Of a DNA stretch of 64,000 nucleotides, positions 8,287-17,535 are shown one piece after another. The stretch's first letter is position 1; each line of letters opens with the position of its first letter. The notes beneath the pieces were generated by a model, which made no database searches, was not told where the DNA came from, and was given only the letters and a program-made list of their open reading frames with translations. Source of the DNA: Maribacter vaceletii (GTDB lineage Bacteria > Bacteroidota > Bacteroidia > Flavobacteriales > Flavobacteriaceae); the NCBI RefSeq assembly GCF_003634105.1, contig NZ_RBIQ01000014.1, positions 1 to 64,000 of the forward strand. Direction: 5' to 3'. The position numbers were made by a program, and so were the translations under genes.

Positions 8287-10182
8287 TTATTGAAAAATAA
8301 CAATTCCTAAAGGAGGAATGGTTATTTCTATGGATTGCTCATAAGCATGCCATTTCTTTTTTTGAACTTTTACCGCACTATTGCTAATGCCGCTACCGCC
8401 ATACTTTTTTGCGTCACTATTAAAAATTTCTTTTATCTTATTTTTCTTTGGAATTCCAATTCTGTAATTTTCTCTAACAACAGGGGTAAAATTACATGCA
8501 ATAAAAATATCATTCTTTGTATCATGCCCTCTTCTTATGTATGTTAAAACAGAATTTTCGTGATCTCCATAATCTATCCATTGAAAACCATCTGGACTAA
8601 ATTGTTTTTCATATAAAGCAGGATATTCTTTATAGAGTTTATTTAAATCTTTCACAAAACTTTGCACACCAGAATGCACATCATATTGTAATAAATGCCA
8701 GTCTAAACTTTGCTGGAAATTCCATTCAGAAGATTGCCCAAATTCTCCTCCCATAAATATTAAATTTGCTCCAGGGTGCGTATACATATACCCAAATAGT
8801 AATCTTAGGTTTGCAAAACGTTGCCACTCATCTCCTGGCATACGATATAGTAAGGACTGTTTACCATAAACAACCTCATCATGAGAAAATGGTAACATAA
8901 AATTTTCTGTAAAAGCATAAGTCATGCTAAAAGACAAATCATTCTGATGGTGTTTTCTATAAACAGGTTCTTTTTTAAAATACTCAAGCGTATCGTGCAT
9001 CCAACCCATCATCCATTTCATTCCAAAACCCAAACCTCCATAATTAACAGGCTTAGAAACACCTGTAAATGCTGTAGATTCTTCCGCTATTGTTTGTACA
9101 CCTTCAAAGTTTTCATAAACAGTTTGGTTTAATTCTCTTATAAAAGATAATGCTTCTAAATTCTCATTATTACCATACATATTTGGTTCCCATTCCCCAT
9201 CTTCTCTAGAATAATCTAAATATATCATAGAAGCTACAGCATCTACCCTTAGAGCATCTGCATGAAATTGATCTAACCAAAAAAGAGCATTACTAATTAA
9301 AAATGCTCGAACTTCATTTCTACCATAATTAAAAATTAAGCTTTTCCAATCTGGATGATACCCTTTTCTTCTATCTGGATGTTCGTATAAATGAGAGCCA
9401 TCAAAAAATCCTAAACCATGTGCATCTTCAGGGAAATGTGAGGGTACCCAATCTAGAATTACCCCTATATCGTTTTGATGAAATTTATCTATTAATAGTT
9501 TAAAACCTTCTGGTTCTCCAAATCTAGATGTTGGTGCAAAATAACCTGTAAGCTGATACCCCCAAGAAGGATCATATGGATATTCCATTATAGGCATAAA
9601 CTCTACATGCGTAAATCCCATTTCTTTTACATAAGAAACTAAATCATCTGCCAATTCTGCATAGGATAAAAATTCATTTTCAGATTTCTTTTTCCAAGAA
9701 CCTAAATGTACTTCATATACAGAATAAGGTTTATCTAAACCATTTTTTTCTTTTCTATACCCCATCCATTTTTTATCTTCCCAGGTATATTCCTTATCCC
9801 AGACTACAGACGCTGTTCTTGGCGGGTGTTCACAGTAACGAGCAAAAGGGTCTGCTTTTTCTGTAACAGCCCCATGATTATTAGAATATATTTTGTACTT
9901 ATATATTTCTCCATGACCTACATTAGGTAAAAAACCTTCCCAAATACCACTTTGATCCCAACGTACATTTAATTCATGTACTCCATCACTCCAATCATTA
10001 AAATTACCCACTACAGACACTGTTCTTGCTGTAGGTGCCCAAACTGCAAAATAAGTACCCTTTACTCCATTTACCTCAATAACATGAGACCCTAATTTTT
10101 CATACAATCTATAGTGTTTTCCAGATTTAAATAAATTAATATCAAAATCTGAAAATAAGCTATGTGCAATAACATTTGGCAT
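8287..10182 (-). CDS. glgB: 1,4-alpha-glucan branching enzyme
   Basis: A 631-aa GH13 enzyme that introduces alpha-1,6 branches into glycogen. An N-terminal CBM48-like domain (YFAVWAPTARTVSVVGNFND, about 44-63) precedes the catalytic barrel. The nucleophile is Asp-314 (LRVDAVASM), the acid Glu-367 (TIAEEST), and the transition-state Asp lies in FSHDEVVYGK. FMGGEFGQSSEWN is typical of GlgB. The length matches the short bacterial form with one N-terminal module. No glgA or glgC is in the window. The neighbouring GH31 suggests an alpha-glucan locus. Confidence 0.96.
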   Translation of the reverse strand: MPNVIAHSLFSDFDINLFKSGKHYRLYEKLGSHVIEVNGVKGTYFAVWAPTARTVSVVGNFNDWSDGVHELNVRWDQSGIWEGFLPNVGHGEIYKYKIYSNNHGAVTEKADPFARYCEHPPRTASVVWDKEYTWEDKKWMGYRKEKNGLDKPYSVYEVHLGSWKKKSENEFLSYAELADDLVSYVKEMGFTHVEFMPIMEYPYDPSWGYQLTGYFAPTSRFGEPEGFKLLIDKFHQNDIGVILDWVPSHFPEDAHGLGFFDGSHLYEHPDRRKGYHPDWKSLIFNYGRNEVRAFLISNALFWLDQFHADALRVDAVASMIYLDYSREDGEWEPNMYGNNENLEALSFIRELNQTVYENFEGVQTIAEESTAFTGVSKPVNYGGLGFGMKWMMGWMHDTLEYFKKEPVYRKHHQNDLSFSMTYAFTENFMLPFSHDEVVYGKQSLLYRMPGDEWQRFANLRLLFGYMYTHPGANLIFMGGEFGQSSEWNFQQSLDWHLLQYDVHSGVQSFVKDLNKLYKEYPALYEKQFSPDGFQWIDYGDHENSVLTYIRRGHDTKNDIFIACNFTPVVRENYRIGIPKKNKIKEIFNSDAKKYGGSGISNSAVKVQKKKWHAYEQSIEITIPPLGIVIFQ

Positions 10183-10371
10183 AATTATGTAGTATTTATT
10201 GTAAATCTAAGCAACTTTAAACAAATAACGCAGTATTTAAAATGAATGTTAAACACAAGATTTTATCTTTATGTTAAACAATTACGTTTTTTTAAGTTGG
10301 AACGCTTTTTGATATATTTTTTTTAACAATTTAAACAAAAGAAATTAGATTACTCATTAAAAAAAATTATT

Positions 10372-10926
10372 ATGAAAAAAATAGGTGCCTATATTGTTGT
10401 TATTTTAAGTTTATTTACTATTGCTTGTGAAGGTCCACAAGGACCTCCTGGTTTTGATGGATTTGATGGTGAAGATGGGATTGATGGTTCTATTTTTGAA
10501 GCAGAAGCTTTTGAAATTAATGTAGACATGACATTAAATTCAGATGCAAATACCTATGAGTACTTAGCTTCTAATTATAGTAATGGAATAACTGTTTTAG
10601 AAAGTGATGTTGTTCTTATATATAGGTTAGAAGAAGTAGATAACGGGGTAGATATTTGGAGACAATTACCACAACCCATTATTACTGAAAATGGCACCTC
10701 TTTTTATAATTTTGATTTTACAGCAGGTGACTATAGCATTTACTTAGAGCCAGAATTTGATGCAACCCTTTCAAGTATAGATTTAACAGAAAATCAATGG
10801 TTTAGAATAGTCATTGTACCTGCTAAGATTCTAAACAGCAGCAATCTAGACAAAACAAATCTTTCTTCGCTTTTACAAAATATTGGAATAAATGAAAATG
10901 AAATTGAAAAATTTGAATTAAAATAA
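10372..10926 (+). CDS. Collagen-like lipoprotein
   Basis: A 184-aa protein with a lipoprotein signal (SLFTIAC, Cys-19). Cys is followed at once by a short Gly-X-Y stretch (GPQGPPGFDGFDGEDGIDG, about 21-39), then a globular beta-rich domain with no recognised fold. Such lipoproteins with a minimal collagen-like linker are common in Flavobacteriia and are surface exposed or periplasmic. The triplet run is too short to form a stable triple helix by itself. Function is unknown. It stands alone, with msrB 73 bp downstream. Confidence 0.75.
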   Translation: MKKIGAYIVVILSLFTIACEGPQGPPGFDGFDGEDGIDGSIFEAEAFEINVDMTLNSDANTYEYLASNYSNGITVLESDVVLIYRLEEVDNGVDIWRQLPQPIITENGTSFYNFDFTAGDYSIYLEPEFDATLSSIDLTENQWFRIVIVPAKILNSSNLDKTNLSSLLQNIGINENEIEKFELK

Positions 10927-10999
10927 ATTCATTTTAGACTAGCCTTTTTTTATCTGAAAGGTTTGTAATTTATCCACGTCTATTAATAGAAAAGAAAAT

Positions 11000-11476
11000 A
11001 TGTATATAAAAATTATAGCTATATTATTATTTGTTGCTACTAGTTGCAAAGGAATTTCTCAAAACAAGGATGACAAGAAAGAGACTTTTAAAGTTTCTAA
11101 AACGGATGCAGAATGGAGAAAAGAACTTACAGATATGCAATATTATATTCTTAGACAAGCAGGAACAGAACCTGCCGGTACAAGTAAACTTCTAGACAAC
11201 AAAAAAGAAGGTATTTATGCCTGTGCTGCTTGTAGTACTCCATTATTTAAAAGTGAACATAAATTTAATTCTGGAACAGGATGGCCTAGTTTTGATACCG
11301 AAATAAATGGAAATGTAGCTTTTGATGTAGATTATAAAATTGGATATGAAAGAACAGAGGAGCATTGTGCTACCTGTGGCGGACATTTAGGACATGTTTT
11401 TAATGATGGACCAAAAAATACTACCGGAAAAAGACATTGTATAAATGGTGCAGCACTAAAATTTGTAGAAAAATAA
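11000..11476 (+). CDS. msrB: Exported peptide-methionine (R)-S-oxide reductase
   Basis: A 158-aa MsrB that reduces methionine-R-sulfoxide in proteins. A lipoprotein-type signal (LLFVATSC, Cys-16) places it in the envelope. Zinc is held by C75-x2-C78 (CAAC) and C123-x2-C126 (CATC). The catalytic cysteine is Cys-147 in RHCINGAAL. SGTGWPSF is the conserved substrate loop. Being exported, it probably repairs oxidised envelope proteins rather than cytosolic ones. A strong terminator follows. Confidence 0.93.
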   Translation: MYIKIIAILLFVATSCKGISQNKDDKKETFKVSKTDAEWRKELTDMQYYILRQAGTEPAGTSKLLDNKKEGIYACAACSTPLFKSEHKFNSGTGWPSFDTEINGNVAFDVDYKIGYERTEEHCATCGGHLGHVFNDGPKNTTGKRHCINGAALKFVEK

Positions 11477-11494
11477 CACTCTTTTACTAAAAAT

Positions 11495-11543
11495 AAAAAG
11501 TGCATAATTAAGCTTATAGCAAAGTTTAATTATGCACTTTTTT
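11495..11543 (+). terminator. Intrinsic terminator after msrB
   Basis: A 17-bp stem (AAAAAGTGCATAATTAA and its complement) encloses a 14-nt loop and is followed by T residues. It separates msrB from lpdA. The A-run on the 5' side also lets it act on the minus strand. Confidence 0.85.
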
Positions 11544-11617
11544 GGGTTTAGCAGTTCTTTGTGCTATGCAACACATATTAATTTAATTTTGAATTATATC
11601 TTTTCAGTTTGGTTTCG

Positions 11618-11625
11618 TACTTTTG
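11618..11625 (+). promoter_or_regulatory. TAnnTTTG -7 element for lpdA
   Basis: TACTTTTG matches the Bacteroidota housekeeping -7 consensus TAnnTTTG exactly and lies 31 nt before the lpdA ATG. No TTTG is found at the ideal 19-bp spacing upstream. Confidence 0.45.
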
Positions 11626-11656
11626 CTATTCAAATTTTATATAAAAAAATAGATAT

Positions 11657-13048
11657 ATGAGCACTTTTGATGTTATTGTTTTAGGAAGTGGACCTGGAGG
11701 TTATGTAGCTGCAATTAGAGCCGCTCAATTAGGCTTAAAAACAGCCATTATAGAAAAGGATGAACTTGGTGGCATTTGTTTAAACTGGGGATGCATACCT
11801 ACTAAAGCTTTAATTAAATCTGCGCAAGTATTTGAGTACCTTAAACATGCTGAAGATTACGGTCTTAAAGCTGATAACATTGACAAAGATTTTGATGCTG
11901 TTGTAAAACGAAGTAGAAATGTAGCAGATGCTATGAGCAAAGGGGTTCAATTCTTAATGAAAAAGAACAAAATTGAAGTAATAAATGGTTTTGGGAAACT
12001 AAAACCTGGTAAAAAAATTGATGTTACCGGAGAAGATGGTTCTGTTACAGAATATGCTGCACAAAACATTATTATAGCTACTGGTGCTCGTAGTAGAGAG
12101 CTTCCTAGTTTACCACAAGACGGAAAAAAAATAATTGGATACAGACAAGCACTAAGCCTAGACAAACAACCTAAAGAAATGATTGTTGTTGGTAGTGGCG
12201 CTATAGGGGTTGAGTTTGCATATTTTTATAATGCAATGGGAACAAAAGTTACTGTTGTAGAATACCTTCCTAATATTGTTCCTGTAGAGGATGAAGATAT
12301 TTCTAAACAATTAGGACGTAGTCTTAAAAAGACTGGTATTAAAGTAATGACATCTGCCGAAGTTACCTCTGTAGATACTTCTGGAAAAGGAGTTAAAGCC
12401 ACCATAAAAACTGCTAAAGGAGAACAAATTTTAGAAGCAGATATAGTACTTTCTGCTGTTGGTATTAAAACTAACATAGAAAACATAGGATTAGAGGAAG
12501 TTGGCATAGCTACTGATAGAGATAAGATTTTAGTAAACGATTTTTACCAAACAAACATACCTGGTTACTTTGCAATTGGCGATGTTACTCCAGGACAAGC
12601 TTTAGCTCATGTTGCTTCTGCTGAAGGTATTCTTTGTGTAGAAAAAATTGCAGGAATGCATATTGAAGCTTTAGACTATGATAATATTCCAGGTTGCACG
12701 TATTGTTCTCCTGAAATTGCATCTGTAGGTTTAACAGAAAAAGCTGCTAAAGAACAAGGGTTAGATATTAAAGTTGGTAAATTCCCTTTTTCTGCTAGTG
12801 GTAAAGCAAAAGCTTCTGGAACTCCAGATGGTTTTGTAAAAGTTATTTTTGACGCTAAATATGGCGAATGGTTAGGTTGCCATATGATTGGAGCAGGAGT
12901 TACCGATATGATTGCAGAAGCAGTTGTTGCTCGTAAATTAGAAACTACTGGTCATGAAATCTTAAAAGCGGTACACCCACACCCAACTATGAGCGAAGCT
13001 GTTATGGAAGCTGTAGCAGATGCTTACGATGAAGTAATACATTTATAA
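11657..13048 (+). CDS. lpdA: Dihydrolipoyl dehydrogenase (E3)
   Basis: A 463-aa FAD enzyme that reoxidises the lipoyl groups of 2-oxoacid dehydrogenase and glycine cleavage complexes, using NAD+. The FAD motif GSGPGG is at 10-15, the redox disulfide is C41-LNWG-C46, and a second Rossmann motif (GSGAIGVEF) binds NAD. The active-site base is in HPHPTMSE (His-442, Glu-447). Length is typical. It stands alone between two terminators, so its E1/E2 partners are encoded elsewhere. Confidence 0.96.
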   Translation: MSTFDVIVLGSGPGGYVAAIRAAQLGLKTAIIEKDELGGICLNWGCIPTKALIKSAQVFEYLKHAEDYGLKADNIDKDFDAVVKRSRNVADAMSKGVQFLMKKNKIEVINGFGKLKPGKKIDVTGEDGSVTEYAAQNIIIATGARSRELPSLPQDGKKIIGYRQALSLDKQPKEMIVVGSGAIGVEFAYFYNAMGTKVTVVEYLPNIVPVEDEDISKQLGRSLKKTGIKVMTSAEVTSVDTSGKGVKATIKTAKGEQILEADIVLSAVGIKTNIENIGLEEVGIATDRDKILVNDFYQTNIPGYFAIGDVTPGQALAHVASAEGILCVEKIAGMHIEALDYDNIPGCTYCSPEIASVGLTEKAAKEQGLDIKVGKFPFSASGKAKASGTPDGFVKVIFDAKYGEWLGCHMIGAGVTDMIAEAVVARKLETTGHEILKAVHPHPTMSEAVMEAVADAYDEVIHL

Positions 13049-13063
13049 AATTATAATAAATTT

Positions 13064-13100
13064 AAAGCAGCAATACCCTTATGGCTATTGCTGCTTTTTT
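13064..13100 (+). terminator. Intrinsic terminator after lpdA
   Basis: The stem AAAGCAGCAATA / TATTGCTGCTTT with a 10-nt loop is followed by six T. It also contains the first ATG of the next open frame, which argues for the later start at 13112. Confidence 0.88.
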
Positions 13101-13111
13101 ATACCATACCT

Positions 13112-13390
13112 ATGCTAAAAATATTTAGACTTACAGCAATTTTAGAAGGTGTTTCTTATTTACTTTTATTTGGCTTAACTATGCCTTTAAAATATTTAGC
13201 AAATATTCCTGAACCAAATAAACTTGTAGGGTATGCCCATGGCTTTCTTTTTATAGCTTATGTAATTTTAGCTATACTATTTTGGTTTGAAAAAAAATGG
13301 AGCATAAAACGATTACTAATTTTATTAATAGCTTCTTTACTGCCTTTTGCTACTTTTTATGTAGACAAGAAGTATTTAAAAAATGCATAA
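13112..13390 (+). CDS. DUF3817 small integral membrane protein
   Basis: A 92-aa protein with about three membrane helices. LTAILEGVSYLLLFGLTMPLK YL followed by a GYAHGFLFI motif fits the DUF3817 family, an uncharacterised short inner-membrane protein common in Bacteroidota and actinobacteria. The start was set at ATG 13112; the in-frame ATG at 13088 lies inside the lpdA terminator hairpin. It converges on the Dph6-like gene with a 4-bp gap. Confidence 0.8.
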   Translation: MLKIFRLTAILEGVSYLLLFGLTMPLKYLANIPEPNKLVGYAHGFLFIAYVILAILFWFEKKWSIKRLLILLIASLLPFATFYVDKKYLKNA

Positions 13391-13394
13391 GAAA

Positions 13395-14117
13395 CTATTG
13401 CTTAACAATTAAATCGCAGTACCAGAAAGATGTATCCCAAGAAGGGTCTTCTACAAAACAATCATCATCATTCTTTGAAGAGGTATAATTTTTAAGAACT
13501 TTTTCTCCTATTGTAAATTCTATAGGATTTTTAAAAATAGGACCATCATACACAAAAGTATGAAACTCCCCATTTTCGCCACAAACATCTACACCTTCAG
13601 GTAAATCTTCAATAAAACTTTTATCTATAACTCTACCACAAAAAGAAACATCTAATAATTTTGCATTAACGCAAACCGTAATTGCTTTATACCCTTTTTT
13701 TAGAAACTCGTGTAATAGTTTTTTTGTGTCTTTTTTCCACAATGGAAATATCGCCTCTACTCCTACCTCTGCTAATTTTTCTTCTCTATATGCACGTAAA
13801 TCTTCTAAAAAAATATCTCCAAAAAAAGCATATTTAAAACCTTGACTAGTTAGGTTCTTCATAACTTTTTTCATGGCGTTATTATAGCTTTTCATACTAA
13901 CATTACCAGCTAATTCTATTTTTTCTAAGGGAATACCTAAAGCCTGTGCTTGTTGTTCTAGCAAGTTTACAGAAAGACCATGCATAGAAACCCTATTAAA
14001 GTCTGTATTTACGGTGGTTACAAGCTTGGATATTTTGTATTCCTTACTTGCCAATACTTTATCCAAAGCAAGCATAGCATCTTTACCACTACTCCAATTA
14101 AAATAGGCTTTCTTCAA
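13395..14117 (-). CDS. Dph6/COG2102-like ATP-pyrophosphatase
   Basis: A 240-aa adenine-nucleotide alpha-hydrolase-fold protein. The PP-loop appears as NWSSGKDAMLAL near the N-terminus, followed by TTVNTDFNRVSMHG. This matches the DUF71/diphthine-ammonia-ligase-like family, whose bacterial members are not diphthamide enzymes and have no settled substrate. Translation starts at TTG (14115-14117), immediately after the aroQ stop (TAA|TTG); the family N-terminus MKKAYFNWSSGKD supports this. It is therefore translationally coupled to aroQ. Confidence 0.85.
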   Translation of the reverse strand: MKKAYFNWSSGKDAMLALDKVLASKEYKISKLVTTVNTDFNRVSMHGLSVNLLEQQAQALGIPLEKIELAGNVSMKSYNNAMKKVMKNLTSQGFKYAFFGDIFLEDLRAYREEKLAEVGVEAIFPLWKKDTKKLLHEFLKKGYKAITVCVNAKLLDVSFCGRVIDKSFIEDLPEGVDVCGENGEFHTFVYDGPIFKNPIEFTIGEKVLKNYTSSKNDDDCFVEDPSWDTSFWYCDLIVKQ

Positions 14118-14531
14118 TTATAAGAAACTCTGGATTGCTAAATCATAACTCTGAAGTCCAAACCCTAGAATTACTCCTTTTGCTCCGGAAGATATATAGG
14201 AAACATGCCTAAAATCTTCTCTTTTATGTGTGTTAGATATATGAACTTCTACTACTGGAGTTTCTACAGCCTTAACAGAATCGCCTATACCTACAGAAGT
14301 ATGCGTATAAGCTGCTGCATTTAAAACTATACCGTCATAAGAAAAACCTACTTCTTGTATTTTTCCTATGAGCTCTCCTTCTATATTAGATTGGTAATAC
14401 TCTAATTGAACATTAGTAAATTTAGCTTGCAAGACTTTAAAATATTCTTCAAAAGTCTGTTTACCATAAACCTCAGGTTCACGCTTTCCTAATAAATTTA
14501 AATTAGGACCATTAAGTATTAAAATTTTCAT
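14118..14531 (-). CDS. aroQ: 3-dehydroquinate dehydratase, type II
   Basis: A 137-aa enzyme of the shikimate pathway that dehydrates 3-dehydroquinate. The opening KILILNGPNLNLLGKREPEVYG carries catalytic Tyr-22. NAAAYTHTS and VEVHISNTHKREDFRH hold the remaining active-site residues (Asn, His, Arg). It is a dodecameric cytosolic type II form. It is co-transcribed with the Dph6-like gene that abuts its stop codon. Confidence 0.96.
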   Translation of the reverse strand: MKILILNGPNLNLLGKREPEVYGKQTFEEYFKVLQAKFTNVQLEYYQSNIEGELIGKIQEVGFSYDGIVLNAAAYTHTSVGIGDSVKAVETPVVEVHISNTHKREDFRHVSYISSGAKGVILGFGLQSYDLAIQSFL

Positions 14532-14535
14532 AGTC

Positions 14536-14543
14536 CAAAAATA
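14536..14543 (-). promoter_or_regulatory. TAnnTTTG element 4 nt before aroQ
   Basis: On the minus strand TATTTTTG ends only 4 nt from the aroQ ATG. If this is the functional -7 element, transcription would begin at or very near the start codon, giving a leaderless mRNA. Confidence 0.4.
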
Positions 14544-14601
14544 CTAATAATTATGTCTTTAAATGAAGTAAAAACACTCCTTTATTAGTTTATATTGAAA
14601 A

Positions 14602-15126
14602 TTAAAAAAGAAACATATAAGCTAAAACTACAGAAGAAAATTGAACATCTCCGTTAACAACAAAATAAGAAATATTAACCTCATTAGTACCATCTCTTAA
14701 GTCCATACCCAAAGAAGGTCTAAAATAAAGTGCTCCTTCATTTCCTTTATCAATACCTACTGCATAACCAATATCACTTCCAAATTTAAAGCCAACATTT
14801 TTTCCAGGATATATTCTTAAGGAAGCTCCAACTGGTATATATTGAAGATTATCAAATCCAGATTCTGTAGATACACTTCCGCTAGGTACTTCTTCTTCCC
14901 CAAAGGCATTAAAAAAACCTGTTGTAATTCCAATATCTAATGCTTTAGATACACCCCAATGATGGTACATATCTACCCCTAATCCAAAAGTATAATCTTC
15001 AGAAAAGTCACCTATTACCATTCCACCATTTAGACCAGCTCTAAAATTTGTTCGGTCTACATTTCGTTGTGCACTTAATGTTATTGTAACAAAAGTGAAT
15101 AATAAGATAAATACATTTTTTTTCAT
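14602..15126 (-). CDS. Outer-membrane beta-barrel protein
   Basis: A 174-aa protein with a Sec signal (ITLSAQR, cleavage near 19). Alternating amphipathic strands (FRAGLNGGMVIGDF, YTFGLGVDMYHHWG, SLRIYPGKNVGFKFGSDIGY) and a C-terminal aromatic residue (VLAYMFLF) point to an 8-stranded porin-like barrel. Role unknown. It is one of two unrelated-looking barrel genes in tandem here, separated by a terminator. Confidence 0.75.
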   Translation of the reverse strand: MKKNVFILLFTFVTITLSAQRNVDRTNFRAGLNGGMVIGDFSEDYTFGLGVDMYHHWGVSKALDIGITTGFFNAFGEEEVPSGSVSTESGFDNLQYIPVGASLRIYPGKNVGFKFGSDIGYAVGIDKGNEGALYFRPSLGMDLRDGTNEVNISYFVVNGDVQFSSVVLAYMFLF

Positions 15127-15250
15127 GATTGGTTTATTTATAGAGCTGTAAATATAATTGCAACATACCCTATTACCTCATTTTTGTTGTGAGTGTTAAA
15201 AATATAGTGGTAGAACTACAAACTAAGTAGTTTATAATTTTTTTAAGCAC

Positions 15251-15278
15251 AAAAAAAGCAGGAGAAAAACTCCTGCTT
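15251..15278 (-). terminator. Intrinsic terminator after the second barrel gene
   Basis: On the minus strand AAGCAGGAG / CTCCTGCTT with a 5-nt loop is followed by seven T. It ends the transcript of the gene at 15302-15898. Confidence 0.88.
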
Positions 15279-15301
15279 AATTAATAATTTATTGTTTTTA
15301 T

Positions 15302-15898
15302 TTACAAAAAGTACACAGCTGATACTTGTATTACTCTATTTTTAGAATTTTCATCTTCTATTGCATTGATAAAACCTGCATTAAAACGTAATTGAAAATA
15401 AAAATTATCATCTAATTGATAACCAGCCCCTAGTCCAATTCCTAAGTCCAAGGTATTTGTTTCTAAACCAGATATATTTTGCTCTTCAATATTATCTCCG
15501 AACATAACACCTAAATATGGTCCTGCTTCTATATAAAGATCATCCCATACATTATATTTTCCCATTACCGGTACTGTTAAATACCAAAGGTTTACATTTT
15601 CATTAATAGCATATCCTCCACTACCTTGTAAAGACACTAAAGCTTCAGGCTGTATTGTAATTATATCATTAAAAGGAATTTCTAAAACTCCCCCTAAGTG
15701 AAAACCTGGCTTCATGGAATAAGAATAAGAAGTACCTAATCTAGTACTACCCCCAAGTGTTGCCATATTTAAACCAGCTTTAGCTCCAAATCTAATATCA
15801 CTAGAAGAAGATGACGTTGTTCCCTGAATTACCTGAGCATTCATTTGCATAAGTCCTAAACTTAAAAATGCTATTACTACATAAATACTTTTTTTCAT
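15302..15898 (-). CDS. Outer-membrane beta-barrel protein (PorT-like family)
   Basis: A 198-aa exported barrel with a signal ending near NAQVIQG. The pattern FGAKAGLNMATLGG, then FHLGGVLEIPFNDIITIQPEALVS, with the ending VIQVSAVYFL, is that of the PorT/OMP_b-brl_2 family common in Flavobacteriia. It presumably inserts into the outer membrane; PorT itself serves type IX secretion, but many paralogues have no known task, so no gene symbol is given. It has its own terminator. Confidence 0.8.
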   Translation of the reverse strand: MKKSIYVVIAFLSLGLMQMNAQVIQGTTSSSSSDIRFGAKAGLNMATLGGSTRLGTSYSYSMKPGFHLGGVLEIPFNDIITIQPEALVSLQGSGGYAINENVNLWYLTVPVMGKYNVWDDLYIEAGPYLGVMFGDNIEEQNISGLETNTLDLGIGLGAGYQLDDNFYFQLRFNAGFINAIEDENSKNRVIQVSAVYFL

Positions 15899-16077
15899 AA
15901 AATTAGTGTTTTAATGAGCATCAAATGTACATAATTATACGCATTTGAATAAAAAAGTACTTTAAAAAATGTATTACTTTATTCCAAATAAATGTGGCGT
16001 TCTTAACACTATAAAAAAATAGTAGATCAAGCTCATTAAATAGCAAAATAAAAAAGCGGATTACTATCTTTACTTTT

Positions 16078-16974
16078 ATGAATTGGAAACAGGCCTTACA
16101 AGATTTTGAACATTATCTTAAGCTAGAAAGAGGGTTATCTACCAATTCTATTAAAAATTACATTTTAGATGTAGAAAAACTAACTCTTTTTCTTGCCTCC
16201 TACAAGTTAAAAGCACCGCCATTAACCATAAGTAAAGAAACCATACAGCAATTTATTTATGAAGTAGCCAAAGTGGTAAATCCTAGATCACAAGCAAGAA
16301 TAATATCTGGCCTAAAAAGTTTTTTTAATTATTTAGTGTTCGAGGATTATAGAGATGACAATCCTATGGATTTAATAGAGTCTCCAAAAATTGGAAGAAA
16401 ATTACCAGACACATTATCTGAAGAAGAAATAAACAATTTAATTAGCGCTATAGACTTAAGTAAACCCGAAGGGGAAAGAAACCGTGCCATTATTGAAACA
16501 CTATACGGTTGCGGCTTACGTGTTACAGAATTGGTAGATTTAAAAATTTCTGATTTATATTTTGATGAAGATTTTATTAAAGTTACTGGCAAAGGAAACA
16601 AGCAACGTTTTGTACCAATTAGCGACATAAATAAAAAATACATTACTATTTACAAAAAAGAAATACGGACACATTTAGATATAAAAAAAGGATTTGAAGA
16701 CACTTTATTTTTAAATAGAAGAGGCAGACAATTAACCAGGGCAATGATATTTACTATTGTTAAACAACTTGCAGAAAAAATTGGGTTGCATAAAAACATA
16801 AGTCCACATACATTTAGACACTCTTTTGCTACGCATTTACTAGAAAATGGAGCCGATTTAAGAGCTATACAACAAATGTTGGGTCACGAGAGTATTACTA
16901 CTACAGAAATTTATATGCATGTAGACCGTAGCCATTTAGCCGAGGTTATGCATAAATTTCATCCAAGAAACTAA
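16078..16974 (+). CDS. xerD: Tyrosine recombinase XerD
   Basis: A 298-aa site-specific recombinase that resolves chromosome dimers at dif with XerC. The N-terminal SAM-like core-binding domain covers about 1-90. The catalytic domain has the R-K-H-R-H-Y set: Arg in GCGLRVTEL, His/Arg in HTFRHSFATHLL, His in MLGHES, and nucleophile Tyr in TEIYMHVD. Length and motifs fit housekeeping XerD rather than a phage integrase, and no att duplication or phage gene is nearby. Its stop overlaps the converging gene by 3 bp. Confidence 0.93.
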   Translation: MNWKQALQDFEHYLKLERGLSTNSIKNYILDVEKLTLFLASYKLKAPPLTISKETIQQFIYEVAKVVNPRSQARIISGLKSFFNYLVFEDYRDDNPMDLIESPKIGRKLPDTLSEEEINNLISAIDLSKPEGERNRAIIETLYGCGLRVTELVDLKISDLYFDEDFIKVTGKGNKQRFVPISDINKKYITIYKKEIRTHLDIKKGFEDTLFLNRRGRQLTRAMIFTIVKQLAEKIGLHKNISPHTFRHSFATHLLENGADLRAIQQMLGHESITTTEIYMHVDRSHLAEVMHKFHPRN

Positions 16975-17444
16975 AACTTAAATTTACCTCCTAAAGTAAA
17001 TAATTTAGGTATACTATAAATTCCTTGAACATTAGTATTGGTTTGTATTTGTTGCCTTGCCTCTAAAAACAAATTCTCATTTACATCTACCCCAACTCCA
17101 TAAGAATAATTAGTAATAGGTTTAGTGCTCTTTTGTCCCATTTTAGATTCTTCTATTTCTATACCTAACCCTGTAAACACAAACCCCTTGCTTGTAACAT
17201 ATTTTTTTGCAACAATATCAAATTTAGAAACATTAGCTAACAAATAAGTGTCGTAAAACCCTCTAAGCTCTAGCTGTAAATGAGTGTCCACTTTATAATT
17301 CAAATTAAAATAAGAATGTGTATCTCCATTTGAAAGAGACGGATATGACCAACTATGTAAACTAACTTTTCCTGGAGGTTTCTTTTCCTGCGAAAAAGAT
17401 AAAAAAGAAACGATACAAAAAGAAAAACATAAAAAATATTTCAT
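16971..17444 (-). CDS. Hypothetical exported protein, probable small beta-barrel
   Basis: A 157-aa protein with a Sec signal (CIVSFLSFSQEKK). The mature part alternates strand-like segments (HLQLELRGFYDTYLL, KGFVFTGLGIEIEES, YSYGVGVDVNENLFLEARQQI) and ends in the C-terminal aromatic GGKFKF, typical of outer-membrane barrels. No specific family is recognised. It lies downstream of ndh on the same strand with a 91-bp gap, and converges on xerD. Confidence 0.65.
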   Translation of the reverse strand: MKYFLCFSFCIVSFLSFSQEKKPPGKVSLHSWSYPSLSNGDTHSYFNLNYKVDTHLQLELRGFYDTYLLANVSKFDIVAKKYVTSKGFVFTGLGIEIEESKMGQKSTKPITNYSYGVGVDVNENLFLEARQQIQTNTNVQGIYSIPKLFTLGGKFKF

Positions 17445-17535
17445 TTATGCTGAATATGGATTCTCAAACTTAAAGGAACCACTTACAAAAAATAAAACAT
17501 TTAACTACTTTAACATGCTATTAAGTATTGTTTAA

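Noticed and set aside
10372-10926. True bacterial collagen with triple helix
   Set aside because: Only about six Gly-X-Y triplets are present, too few for a stable collagen domain; it is a short linker after the lipobox.
13088-13111. Earlier ATG start for the DUF3817 gene at 13088
   Set aside because: It lies inside the lpdA terminator hairpin and would add a non-homologous leader.
16078-16974. Tyrosine recombinase as a sign of an integrated prophage or genomic island
   Set aside because: It has housekeeping XerD features and length, has no tRNA or att-like repeat beside it, and no phage or conjugation genes are in the window.
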